Source of the DNA: Paenibacillaceae bacterium ZCTH02-B3 | Lineage (GTDB): Bacteria; Bacillota; Bacilli; Paenibacillales; Paenibacillaceae | Direction of reading: 5' to 3' | DNA length: 55,170 bases | Assembly: GCA_002159065.1 (NCBI GenBank) | Contig: LZRV01000115.1 | Span: forward strand, 1-55,170 | Shown here: in pieces, positions 1 through 8,067 of the stretch | How positions within the stretch are numbered: the first letter of the stretch is position 1 | Layout of the letters: the number at the start of each line of letters is the position of its first letter | The notes under the pieces: model-generated | Database searches by the model: none | What the model was told of the DNA's origin: nothing | What the model saw: the letters and a program-made list of their open reading frames with translations, nothing else | Position numbers and translations under genes: made by a program

Positions 1-59
1 GTCCAGCACCGTGTCGCCGATGAACGTCTCCCACTTCATCGGCGACACGGTGCTGGACC
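1..59. repeat. Perfect inverted repeat at the window edge
   Basis: Bases 1-23 are the exact reverse complement of bases 37-59, separated by 13 bases. The right arm codes for the conserved start of the LiaF C-terminal domain (IGDTVLDL), while the left arm would code for unrelated residues. A 23-bp perfect palindrome inside a coding region at the very end of the sequence looks like an assembly or amplification fold-back artefact and not a biological element. Confidence 0.75.
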
Positions 60-331
60 TGACCAAGGCGCATATTCCGGTGGGTGAAACAAAAATTTAC
101 GTTTCCTCGTTTATCGGTGACGTCAAGGTGTTTTTGCCGGGCGATCCTTCTGTCGGCGTCCAGGTGACTTCCAGCTGCCTCATCGGCAGCGTGACGGTGC
201 TCGGCCGCAACGAGGGCGGGTTTTTCAACCAGATGACGGTGGAAACGCCGGGATACCACGACGTGTCCAAAAAAATCGTCCTGGTGGTCAGCGCCTTCAT
301 CGGCGAAGTCCGCGTGACAAGGGTGGGCTGA
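2..331 (+). CDS. liaF: LiaF-type membrane-associated stress sensor, C-terminal part (5' truncated)
   Basis: This is the C-terminal cell-wall-active-antibiotics response domain of LiaF (YvqF), the negative regulator that keeps LiaS inactive until the cell envelope is damaged. Four short repeats of the type S-x-(F/L)-I-G-(D/S/E) occur at regular spacing, as expected for a beta-solenoid-like domain. The N-terminal membrane segments lie off the left edge. The first roughly 23 bases are probably artefactual (see the inverted repeat), so genuine protein sequence begins near the residues MNVSHFIGD. The stop codon lies 3 bases before liaS, giving the conserved liaF-liaS-liaR order. Family assignment is strong; the missing part cannot be judged. 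Confidence 0.85.
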   Translation, partial: SSTVSPMNVSHFIGDTVLDLTKAHIPVGETKIYVSSFIGDVKVFLPGDPSVGVQVTSSCLIGSVTVLGRNEGGFFNQMTVETPGYHDVSKKIVLVVSAFIGEVRVTRVG

Positions 332-334
332 CGG

Positions 335-1390
335 ATGAGGCGCCTGTTCCGCAACGCAAAATGGCAGTGGACGTCCTATGCCGCGGCGTCCACCGCCGTT
401 GTTTTGCTGATCGTCTATTTTGTGTGGTTTGCCGCCGATTCGCCCCCTTCCGGGGAGCGGCTCGGCTGGTTCGTCGCGCTGGTGCTGGCGAACACCGCCG
501 TCGCCTATACGGTGGGGCTCCGCATCCAGCGCAAGCTGGACCAGGTGCAACTGGCGCTCAAACAGGCCGCCGCCGGCAACCTCGGCGTCCGGCTTCCCGA
601 ACAGGAAGAGGGCGCCTTTGCCGGCGTCCACCGCGATTTCAACCGCCTGCTGGCGCAACTCGAAGGAAGGCTGAAGCTCTTGCAGGAGCTCGGGGAAAAG
701 GACGTGCTGGAAGACGCGTCGGCGGTGGAGACGGCGGTGCTGGAGGAGCGGCGCCGGCTGGCCCGCGATCTGCACGACACCGTCAGCCAGCAGCTGTTCG
801 CGCTGCACATGTCGGCGTCGTCCCTGCCGGCGCTCCTGGAACGCAACAGGGAGCAGGCGGAAACCGTCATCCGGCAGCTCATCGACATGTCCGCCGCCGC
901 CCAGCGGCAGATGCGCGGGCTGATCGCCCAGTTGCGGCCCCTCGAGCTGCAGGGACGCACCCTTTCCGACGCCCTGGACCGCTGGTTTCCCGATTATTGC
1001 CGCCAAAACGGCCTGCAGGGCACCCTGGATGTCCATCTTTCCGGGCGGCTGCCGGAAGCGATCGAACACCAGCTGTTTCTCATCATCCAGGAAGCGATGG
1101 CCAACGTCGTCAAGCACGCCGACGCCCGCACCGTCCGCCTGTTCCTGGGCGAAACCGGCCGGCAGGCGGTCCTCACGGTGGAAGACGACGGCGCGGGATT
1201 TACGGCGGACCAGATCCGGGTGGGTTCCCACGGACTGTCCACCATGCGGGAACGCGCCCGCAAGCTGGGAGGAGAAGCGGAAATCGTCACCAAGCCGGGC
1301 AGCGGCACCAGGGTTCGGGTGACGTTCCCCCTTTTTGAAGAACCGGAAGAAGCATCGGAGGGCGAAAGGAGCACCAATCCCGATGAGTGA
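335..1390 (+). CDS. liaS: LiaS/VraS-type sensor histidine kinase
   Basis: A 351-residue NarL-family kinase. Two membrane segments (about residues 15-34 and 45-63) flank a very short extracytoplasmic loop, as in intramembrane-sensing kinases. A HAMP-like linker follows, then a HisKA_3 domain with the phospho-accepting histidine at about residue 147 in RDLHDTVSQQ. The ATPase domain carries the N-box (EAMANVVKHA) and the G boxes DDGAGF and GSHGLSTM. It should phosphorylate LiaR on cell-wall stress and be restrained by LiaF encoded just upstream. ATG start 3 bases after liaF; its end overlaps liaR by 8 bases, so the three genes are translationally coupled. Confidence 0.92.
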   Translation: MRRLFRNAKWQWTSYAAASTAVVLLIVYFVWFAADSPPSGERLGWFVALVLANTAVAYTVGLRIQRKLDQVQLALKQAAAGNLGVRLPEQEEGAFAGVHRDFNRLLAQLEGRLKLLQELGEKDVLEDASAVETAVLEERRRLARDLHDTVSQQLFALHMSASSLPALLERNREQAETVIRQLIDMSAAAQRQMRGLIAQLRPLELQGRTLSDALDRWFPDYCRQNGLQGTLDVHLSGRLPEAIEHQLFLIIQEAMANVVKHADARTVRLFLGETGRQAVLTVEDDGAGFTADQIRVGSHGLSTMRERARKLGGEAEIVTKPGSGTRVRVTFPLFEEPEEASEGERSTNPDE

Positions 1391-2072
1391 AGCGAAAACC
1401 GTCTGGAACGTGCTGATCGTGGACGACCACGAAATGGTGAGGACCGGGCTGCGGACGTACCTGATGCTGGACGACCGTTTCCGGGTGATCGGGGAAGCCG
1501 GCTCGGGAAGGGAGGCGTTGGACAAGCTCGTTGCCGGAGCTTACGGCGGCGTCCCCGACATCATCCTGATGGACCTGATGATGCCGGAGATGGACGGCGT
1601 GGAGGCGACGAAGGCCATTCTCGGGCGTTTTCCCGACGTCAGAATCATCATTCTGACCAGCTTCCTGGAAGACGACAAGGTGGTGGCGGCCATCAAAGCC
1701 GGCGCCGTCAGCTACGTGCTGAAGACGGTATCGGCGGAAGAACTGATTTACGCCATGCAGGGCGCGATGCGCAACATGCCGGTGATGAGCGGGGACGTTT
1801 CGCAGGCGCTTACGCGCGGGCTCAGGCGGCGCACCGCCGAGGATGAAGCCGAAGGCCTCACGGAACGGGAGCGGGAAGTGCTGATGCTCATCGCGGAAGG
1901 AAAATCGAACAAGGAAATCGGCGACGAGCTTTTCATCAGCATCAAAACGGTCAAGACCCACGTGAGCAACCTGCTGATGAAGCTCGGCCTGGAGGACCGC
2001 ACGCAGCTGGCCATTTACGCCCACCGGAAGGGATGGGTCAAGGAAATCCGTCCCGGCGGCTCGGGCGGATGA
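1383..2072 (+). CDS. liaR: LiaR/VraR-type response regulator
   Basis: A 229-residue NarL/FixJ-family regulator. The receiver domain has the acidic pair VDDHE and the phospho-acceptor Asp near residue 64 (LMDLMMPEMDG). The C-terminal LuxR-type helix-turn-helix begins at LTERERE and includes SIKTVKTHVSNLL. The ATG at 1383 is chosen because GAAAGGAG lies at a proper distance upstream and the protein then begins at the expected place; an in-frame start at 1335 would add residues buried in liaS. It is the output of the LiaFSR system. No Lia-target gene such as liaIH is visible nearby. Confidence 0.92.
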   Translation: MSEAKTVWNVLIVDDHEMVRTGLRTYLMLDDRFRVIGEAGSGREALDKLVAGAYGGVPDIILMDLMMPEMDGVEATKAILGRFPDVRIIILTSFLEDDKVVAAIKAGAVSYVLKTVSAEELIYAMQGAMRNMPVMSGDVSQALTRGLRRRTAEDEAEGLTEREREVLMLIAEGKSNKEIGDELFISIKTVKTHVSNLLMKLGLEDRTQLAIYAHRKGWVKEIRPGGSGG

Positions 2073-2174
2073 ACGGATCCGCACGGCGGTTAACCGTCCG
2101 ACGCGCGGGGAAGAATGAGGGCGGAACCAACGCCGCGCAGGCGCATCCTGGCGGACGCGGAAGGAGGATATCCG

Positions 2175-2588
2175 ATGCACCCCATTCCCTCGGTTTTAAA
2201 GGACCGGGAGCGGTCTTTCGCGGAGGCCCGCGACGCGCTGGGCCGGTGCGGATTCGTGCTGGGCGGAAACTGGGAATATGATCACGGCTCGTTCGATTGC
2301 CCGCTGGATGAAGCGCGCAAGATATGGCTGCGCCTTCCCTTTCGCGTGACGGCGGGCGTCCTGGACGGGGAAGCGAAAGATCAGGGCACCCGCATCCGCT
2401 TCGACGAGCCGTTTGTGCTGAAACACCTGTATCGCGAGGGTCCGGACCCGGGGGCGATGACGGCCCTCGGGAACGCGCTGACGGACCAGTTCCAGAAGCC
2501 GGCGGACCCGGATGCCCCCGTGGAACCGCACTGGATCGAGCGGGCGAAGGACAAGCTGCGGGAAGCGGAAGCGGCCTGTTCCGCCTGA
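2175..2588 (+). CDS. YugN-like family protein
   Basis: A 137-residue cytoplasmic protein resembling the YugN-like family of Bacillales. The family pattern is visible as GGNWEYDHGSFD near residue 35, then LRLPF, and PFVLKHLYREG in the middle. The function of the family is unknown to me. The ATG at 2175 is preceded by an excellent AAGGAGG; the longer reading frame from 2115 has no ribosome binding site. It stands alone between liaR and a terminator. Confidence 0.75.
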   Translation: MHPIPSVLKDRERSFAEARDALGRCGFVLGGNWEYDHGSFDCPLDEARKIWLRLPFRVTAGVLDGEAKDQGTRIRFDEPFVLKHLYREGPDPGAMTALGNALTDQFQKPADPDAPVEPHWIERAKDKLREAEAACSA

Positions 2589-2684
2589 AACGCAGCATGG
2601 CCTGACCCGCCCGCCGCGCGGAAACCGCACGAATCGCATCCGTTCCGCACGCCGGTTCGAACGCCCCGGTCCGGAACCGCCACG

Positions 2685-2709
2685 CCCCGGCACGGCCGGG
2701 GTTTTTGTT
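2685..2709 (+). terminator. Rho-independent terminator after the YugN-like gene
   Basis: The stem CCCCGG/CCGGGG with a 5-base loop is followed directly by a T-rich tail. It sits about 100 bases after the stop codon and before the htrA promoter region. Confidence 0.75.
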
Positions 2710-2840
2710 TCCGAACTTTTTGTGGCGATTTTTTACTTTTCTTTCATTTCGGTTTAAGATGATTTTAAGGAAAGTATCCGAAAATGACGGTGAACCGTGT
2801 GGATATCAGCAATCGCACAAGGGACAGGGGGGAATCCGCC

Positions 2841-4289
2841 ATGGAGGATCAAAACCGGAAACCGGACGACTGGTACACCTGGCAGTATCGTTCCGACCAA
2901 ACGGAATCCCGTTCCGATGCGCGACCTTCTTCCAGCACGACGTCGGTTCCCGGCCGGAGCCTGGTGACGGGCGGCTTAAGCTCCGGCGGGGGAATGGACG
3001 ATCCTTACAGGGAAAGACCGCAGCCGCGTCCGTTCACCGTGTCGGGAGGCGTGCGTTACTGGGAACCGGCCCCCGCCAGACGCGGAGGCGGTTCGTTCCG
3101 GACCGTCTTCTTCTCGTTCCTCGCCGGCGTGATCCTGGTCGGCGGGCTCATGTTCGCGGCGGATCACTTCAACTGGTTCACGGACCGGACAGCCGGCCCG
3201 TCGCAGGCGGCGGAGCCGAGAAACGACGTCCGGCCGGCGGCCAGCCCGTCCGGCGGTTCGGGAAGCGCCATGGTCGACGACGTTGTGAGGCCCAACACCA
3301 TCGCCGAAATTTTCGAGAAGGCCAATCCCGCCGTGGTCAAGATCGTCACCTACACGAGGTCGGCCAGCCGCTCGTTCGATCCGTTTGATTTCTGGTACTT
3401 CTGGGAAGAGTATTTCGGCGGCCAGGACAACGGGCTGCGGGAAACGGGCATGGGGTCCGGGTTCTTCTTCGATTCCAGCGGCTACATCCTGACCAACCAG
3501 CACGTCATCAGCGGAGCGGACGAGGTTCAGGTGCAGGTGATCGGCTACCAGGAGCCGTTCAAGGCGCAAGTGCTTGGAACCAGCTATGAGCTGGACCTGG
3601 CGGTGCTCAAGATCGAGGGGAAAGATTTCCCGACCTTGCCGCTGGGCGATTCGGACAAGATGAAAATCGGCGACTGGGTGATCGCCATCGGCAACCCGTA
3701 CGGCTTCGACCATACGCTGACCGTGGGCGTGATCAGCGCGAAGGAACGCCCGATTCCGATCAACGACGGCGGACGCATCCGCCAGTACGAGAATTTGCTG
3801 CAGACGGACGCCTCCATCAACCCGGGCAACTCCGGCGGGCCGCTGCTCAATTTAAACGGCGAAGTCATCGGCATCAATACGGCGGTCAGCGCGCAGGCCC
3901 AGGGAATCGGCTTCGCGATTCCCACCAGCACGATTCTGGAAGTGCTGGATCAACTGAAAAACAACGAGCAGCCTCCCGCGCCGTTCATCGGGGTCAACCT
4001 GGTCAACCTGACGCCCCAGCTGGCGGAACGCCTCGGTCTGGAAGGCACGGAAGGGGCGCTGGTCCAGGGCGTGCTGTACGGTTCGCCGGCCTATGAGGCG
4101 GACATCCGGCAATACGACGTCATCACCGGCATGGACGGCAAAAGCTACAAGACGTCGGACGAACTCGTCAAGGCCATCCAGAGCCGCAAGGTGGGCGACA
4201 CCGTGACGCTGCACATCATCCGGGCCGGCAAGAAGATCGACCTCCAGGTGAAAATCGGCGACCGCAACAAATACGAAAATCGTCGCTGA
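2841..4289 (+). CDS. htrA: Membrane-anchored HtrA/DegP-type serine protease with PDZ domain
   Basis: A 482-residue protein: a disordered cytoplasmic N-terminus, one membrane anchor (about 88-107), a trypsin-like protease domain and one C-terminal PDZ domain (about 375-470). The catalytic triad is visible as His221 (LTNQHV), Asp252 (LDLAVLK) and Ser331 (NPGNSGGP). Such proteins degrade misfolded exported proteins on the outer face of the membrane. I chose the ATG at 2841, preceded by a G-rich Shine-Dalgarno; a start at 2784 in the same frame is possible. The two-component pair downstream suggests secretion-stress control comparable to CssRS. The AT-rich stretch at 2720-2780 probably holds the promoter. 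Confidence 0.9.
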   Translation: MEDQNRKPDDWYTWQYRSDQTESRSDARPSSSTTSVPGRSLVTGGLSSGGGMDDPYRERPQPRPFTVSGGVRYWEPAPARRGGGSFRTVFFSFLAGVILVGGLMFAADHFNWFTDRTAGPSQAAEPRNDVRPAASPSGGSGSAMVDDVVRPNTIAEIFEKANPAVVKIVTYTRSASRSFDPFDFWYFWEEYFGGQDNGLRETGMGSGFFFDSSGYILTNQHVISGADEVQVQVIGYQEPFKAQVLGTSYELDLAVLKIEGKDFPTLPLGDSDKMKIGDWVIAIGNPYGFDHTLTVGVISAKERPIPINDGGRIRQYENLLQTDASINPGNSGGPLLNLNGEVIGINTAVSAQAQGIGFAIPTSTILEVLDQLKNNEQPPAPFIGVNLVNLTPQLAERLGLEGTEGALVQGVLYGSPAYEADIRQYDVITGMDGKSYKTSDELVKAIQSRKVGDTVTLHIIRAGKKIDLQVKIGDRNKYENRR

Positions 4290-4303
4290 ACCGTATGGGA
4301 CCG

Positions 4304-4362
4304 GCGGAAACGGCCTCCCGTCCGCGGCGGGCGGGACGGCGTTTCCGCTGCGCGTTTTCCCG
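4304..4362 (+). terminator. Possible terminator hairpin after htrA
   Basis: The arms GCGGAAACG (4304-4312) and CGTTTCCGC (4340-4348) enclose a further GC-rich stem and are followed by a short TTTT at about 4355. The tail is weak, so read-through into the downstream regulator genes is likely. Confidence 0.45.
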
Positions 4363-4422
4363 GCATTCGATCCGAAAGGTTTTGCCGTTTCCCATCCTGT
4401 GGGACCGTCATGGGGGCATGGC

Positions 4423-5106
4423 ATGAGACCTTATGTGGTGATCATCGACGACGATGAAAAAATCACTTCGCTCCTTCGGCGCAGCCTTGTCTTCGAAGGA
4501 TACAAGGCGGCGACGGCGCCGAACGGGCGCGAAGGGCTCAAGCTGCTGGCCGAAAGGGAAGCCGACCTGATCATTTTGGACGTGATGATGCCCGAACTGG
4601 ACGGGTGGGAGGTCCTCCGCCGGCTGCGCGAAGCGGGCGTCGCCACGCCGGTGCTGATGCTTACGGCCAAGGACGAGGTCAGCGACCGGGTCAGGGGCCT
4701 GGACCTCGGCGCCGACGACTATCTGGTGAAGCCGTTCGCCCTGGAGGAATTTCTCGCGCGGGTGCGGGCGCTTCTGCGCCGGCGGCCGGAACGCCGGGAA
4801 GACGGCCTGCTTCGCTTCGAGGATCTGGCGATGGACGTCGAAGCCCGGGAAGTGTACCGGGGCGGCCGGCGCCTGGAGCTGACCGCCAAGGAGTTCGAAT
4901 TGCTCCATCTTTTTTTGCAAAATCCGAAACGGGTGTTGTCGCGAGACTTTATCATGGACAGGGTCTGGGGATACGATTACAGCGGCGAATCCAACGTGCT
5001 GGAAGTCTATGTGGCCATGCTGCGCCAGAAGCTGGAGGAGGGCGGCGGCAAGCGACTGATCCACACCGTACGGGGCGCCGGCTACATTTTGAGAGGGGAC
5101 CCGTGA
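4423..5106 (+). CDS. OmpR/PhoB-family response regulator
   Basis: A 227-residue regulator. The receiver domain has IIDDDE near the start, the phospho-acceptor at about Asp53 (LDVMMPELDGW) and the conserved Lys in LVKPF. A winged-helix DNA-binding domain follows (about 130-225), with LTAKEFELL and the typical RGAGYIL end. The ATG at 4423 has GGGGG upstream; a GTG at 4399 is less likely. It forms a pair with the kinase that begins one base after its stop. The position after htrA suggests, but does not prove, that it controls envelope proteolysis. Confidence 0.88.
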   Translation: MRPYVVIIDDDEKITSLLRRSLVFEGYKAATAPNGREGLKLLAEREADLIILDVMMPELDGWEVLRRLREAGVATPVLMLTAKDEVSDRVRGLDLGADDYLVKPFALEEFLARVRALLRRRPERREDGLLRFEDLAMDVEAREVYRGGRRLELTAKEFELLHLFLQNPKRVLSRDFIMDRVWGYDYSGESNVLEVYVAMLRQKLEEGGGKRLIHTVRGAGYILRGDP

Positions 5107-5107
5107 G

Positions 5108-6802
5108 ATGTCCGTCCGGCTGAAGCTCACCCTGTGGTATTCCGGCCTGCTTACCGTGCTGCTCATCGCGTTCGGCCTGGCGATTTACGGCGTCGTCTGG
5201 CACAATACGATGCAGGAAGTCAAGGACCGTCTGCGCAATGTGGGCGACCGGATGCTGGTGGGGAGGACCATAAGCCCCGGTTTTCCCCTCCGGTTCGATC
5301 TCCGTTTTGTCGCCCCCCGTTCCTTTGACACGGCGACCATCGGGGCGCAGCTGGTCAGCTATCTCCGGGACGAGAAGGGCGATGTCAGCGACTGGACGGA
5401 AAATCTGGACCAGTGGGGCGGCATCCGTTTTGCGTATCCCGACCGGAACAACGTAAAGAACCGTTTCGTGGAACGCAGGGCCAACGGATATCCTTTTCTG
5501 GTTTACGAAAGGGCCGTGGTCGCGCCGGAAACGGGCGAGCTCGTCGGCCTTCTGCAGGTGGGGGCGTACATCGGCCACGAGCAGCGTCTTTTCGCCCAGC
5601 TGCGGACCATTCTGTTTGCCAGCGGCCTGGCCGGGGTGCTTGCCGCCTTTTGCCTCGGCATGTTTCTGGCCCGGCAGGCGCTGCGGCCGATCGAGCGGGT
5701 CACGGAAGCGGCGGAACAAATCCAGAGCGGCTCCGAACTGGGCCTGCGCATTCCCCGGGAAAAGGCCAACGATGAAATCGGCCGGCTGACGGACACCCTG
5801 AACGACATGCTGGCGCGCTTGGAACGCGCGTACCGCGAGCTGGAGGAATCCAACGCCGCCCAGCGGCGTTTTGTGTCCGACGCCTCCCACGAACTGCGCA
5901 CGCCCCTCACGACGATCCGCGGCAACATCGATCTGCTCGAGAAAATCTGGGAGTCCGGGGAACCCGCGCCGGAACGGCTGGAAATGGCCCGGGAAGCGAT
6001 CCGCGACATCGCCGACGAATCCCGCCGGATGAGCAGGCTGGTGAACGATCTCTTGGCCCTGGCCCGCGCCGATGCCGGCCTCCGCATCGAGCGGGAGGTG
6101 ATCCCCATTCTGCCCGTGGTGCGGGAGGCGGCCCGGAAGGCGGCCTTCCTGCCGCGCACCGCCGGGTGGCGCGTCGGGTCCCTGGAAGCGCTGGAAGGCG
6201 TCCGGGTGCTGGGAAACCGGGATTATTTGCTCCAGCTTTTGTTCATTTTGATCGAGAACGGCTTCAAATACACGCCGCAAGGAGAAGTGCGGCTGGAAGC
6301 GGCCCGCAGGGAGGGCTGGGTCGGCATCACCGTCGCCGACACCGGCATCGGCATGAATCAGGAAGAGGTGGGACGCATCTTCCAGCGCTTCTACCGCGCC
6401 GACGAATCCCGCGGCAAAACGTCGGGCACGGGCCTCGGCCTGTCCATCGCCAAGTGGATCATCGACATGCACGAGGGAGCGCTGGACGTCCGCACGAAGC
6501 CCGGCGAAGGCAGCGCCTTTACCTTGTGGCTGCCGGTCGCGGACGACGGCTTTCGCCCCGCCGGCGGTTGCGGTATAATGGCGGTACAGCCGGAGGCGTC
6601 CGCACCGGATGACGCGTCCGTTCAGGCGGCGCGCGAACCGGAAGCGTCCACACCGGATGACGCGTCCGGCCGGACGGCGCGCGAACCGGAAACGGCCGCG
6701 CCGGACGCATCCGGACAGGCGGCGTCCGAACCGGATGCATCCGCGCGGAATGGCGAACCCGGACCCGGCACGCCCCCGGCGGACGACAGGAACGGCCCGT
6801 AA
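5108..6802 (+). CDS. HAMP-containing sensor histidine kinase with a repetitive C-terminal tail
   Basis: A 564-residue OmpR-type partner kinase. Membrane segments at about 8-31 and 167-188 enclose an extracytoplasmic sensor region of roughly 135 residues. A HAMP domain (about 189-242) and a HisKA domain follow, with His261 in SDASHELRTP; the ATPase domain contains N-box NGFKYT, VADTGIGM and GTGLGLSIAKWI. After the catalytic core, from about residue 495, comes a 70-residue Ala/Pro/Glu/Asp-rich tail made of degenerate 15-16 residue repeats, which is not part of the family. The gene starts one base after the regulator's stop codon and the tail ends 16 bases before ispH. Confidence 0.9.
   Translation: MSVRLKLTLWYSGLLTVLLIAFGLAIYGVVWHNTMQEVKDRLRNVGDRMLVGRTISPGFPLRFDLRFVAPRSFDTATIGAQLVSYLRDEKGDVSDWTENLDQWGGIRFAYPDRNNVKNRFVERRANGYPFLVYERAVVAPETGELVGLLQVGAYIGHEQRLFAQLRTILFASGLAGVLAAFCLGMFLARQALRPIERVTEAAEQIQSGSELGLRIPREKANDEIGRLTDTLNDMLARLERAYRELEESNAAQRRFVSDASHELRTPLTTIRGNIDLLEKIWESGEPAPERLEMAREAIRDIADESRRMSRLVNDLLALARADAGLRIEREVIPILPVVREAARKAAFLPRTAGWRVGSLEALEGVRVLGNRDYLLQLLFILIENGFKYTPQGEVRLEAARREGWVGITVADTGIGMNQEEVGRIFQRFYRADESRGKTSGTGLGLSIAKWIIDMHEGALDVRTKPGEGSAFTLWLPVADDGFRPAGGCGIMAVQPEASAPDDASVQAAREPEASTPDDASGRTAREPETAAPDASGQAASEPDASARNGEPGPGTPPADDRNGP
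6574..6579 (+). promoter_or_regulatory. Possible internal -10 element upstream of ispH
   Basis: A perfect TATAAT occurs inside the GC-rich 3' part of the kinase gene, about 240 bases before ispH. The matching -35 region is poor, so this is only a candidate for an internal promoter. Confidence 0.25.
6593..6760 (+). repeat. Imperfect tandem repeat, about 48-bp unit, in the kinase tail
   Basis: Units at 6593-6640, 6641-6688 and 6689-6733 (48, 48 and 45 bases), plus a partial fourth unit, share the pattern GAxGCGTCCxCxCCGGAT...GCGCGAACCG. They code for EASxPDDAS-type repeats. The in-frame unit length preserves the reading frame of the kinase tail. Confidence 0.8.
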
Positions 6803-6818
6803 AAGGCGGTGAACGCGC

Positions 6819-7769
6819 ATGAAAGTGGTCAAAATTTCTCCACGCGGGTATTGCTACGGGGTGGTGGACGCCATGACGATGGCCCTCCACGCGGCCCGCA
6901 ACCCGGATCTGCCCCGCCCCATCTACATTCTCGGCATGATCGTCCACAACAGCCACGTGACCGAAGCCTTCAAAAAGGAAGGCATCATCACGCTGGACGG
7001 GCCGAACCGGCTGGAGATTCTGGAACAGGTGGACAAGGGCACCGTCATTTTTACGGCCCACGGCGTGTCGCCGCAGGTTCGCCGCCGGGCGCGGGAGAAG
7101 GGGCTTACGGTGGTCGACGCCACGTGTCCGGATGTCACCCGCACGCATGATCTCATCCGGGAGAAGGTCGCGCAGGGTTACGAAGTGATCTACATCGGCA
7201 AGAAAGGCCACCCCGAACCGGAAGGCGCCATCGGCATCGCGCCGGACCACGTCCATCTGGTGGAAAGCGAAGCGGATATCTCCCGCCTGAACGTAAGCGC
7301 GGAACGGATCGTCATCACCAACCAGACGACCATGTCCCAGTGGGATGTCAAGCACCTGGTGGCCAAACTGAAAGAAACCTTTCCCCGGGCGGAAGTGTAC
7401 AACGAAATCTGCCTCGCCACCCAGCTCAGGCAGGAAGCCGTGGCCGAACAGGCGAAGGAAGCCGATCTGTGCATCGTGGTGGGGGATGAGCGCAGCAACA
7501 ATTCCAACCGGCTTGTCCAGGTGGCCCGCGAGATCGCCGGCGTGCCCGCCTACCGCGTCGCGGACGTGACGGAGATCAGGCGGGAATGGCTGGAAGGCGC
7601 GAAAACGGTGGCGGTCACCTCGGGGGCTTCCACCCCCACGCCGCTAACCAAGGAAGTGATCGATTACCTGGAGCGGTACGATCCCGGCGATCCGGCCACC
7701 TGGGAAATCCGCCGGACGGTCAACATGGACAAACTGCTCCCCGCCTTCCGGGAAAAATCCTTGCATTGA
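6819..7769 (+). CDS. ispH: 4-hydroxy-3-methylbut-2-enyl diphosphate reductase (IspH/LytB)
   Basis: A 316-residue iron-sulfur enzyme of the last step of the MEP pathway, making IPP and DMAPP from HMBPP. The three cluster ligands are present: Cys12 (RGYCYGV), Cys103 (DATCPDV) and Cys198 (NEICLAT). The substrate-binding motifs IVHN, TAHG and GHPEPEG and the SGASTPTPL segment near the C-terminus are also present. The ATG at 6819 follows AAAGGCGGTG. It lies immediately downstream of the histidine kinase and may be co-transcribed with it, although no functional link is evident. Confidence 0.95.
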   Translation: MKVVKISPRGYCYGVVDAMTMALHAARNPDLPRPIYILGMIVHNSHVTEAFKKEGIITLDGPNRLEILEQVDKGTVIFTAHGVSPQVRRRAREKGLTVVDATCPDVTRTHDLIREKVAQGYEVIYIGKKGHPEPEGAIGIAPDHVHLVESEADISRLNVSAERIVITNQTTMSQWDVKHLVAKLKETFPRAEVYNEICLATQLRQEAVAEQAKEADLCIVVGDERSNNSNRLVQVAREIAGVPAYRVADVTEIRREWLEGAKTVAVTSGASTPTPLTKEVIDYLERYDPGDPATWEIRRTVNMDKLLPAFREKSLH

Positions 7770-7959
7770 CGAATCGACGCGTTCACGCGGCCGGCAGACG
7801 GACATGGGGTTCGCAGGAACACGAGCCGCGCCGGGAGCACGTCCCGAACACGGGCTCTTTGGGCGCACGGCGGCGTTCCGGCGGATGGCATGTCCGTCAT
7901 ATTTTATTGCAGGCATGCGCGAAATCCGGATTTCCGGACCATTTCCCGCAAGATCCGGC

Positions 7960-7988
7960 TTGACAGGAATCCGCGAATCCCTTATAGT
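7960..7988 (+). promoter_or_regulatory. Strong sigma-A promoter of aroF
   Basis: A consensus TTGACA (7960-7965) is separated by 17 bases from TATAGT (7983-7988), about 80 bases before the aroF start. The 298-base gap between ispH and aroF otherwise shows no gene. Confidence 0.85.
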
Positions 7989-8067
7989 TACTTTATCGCT
8001 TAAAAGCGTATACGCGTCAAAGCGCACACGCGTCGAAGCGAAAAAAGCAGGTGCGAGGAACAGGAGC

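Noticed and set aside
1335-1382. Longer start of liaR
   Set aside because: The additional residues are basic and lie within liaS; the ATG at 1383 has the Shine-Dalgarno and fits the family.
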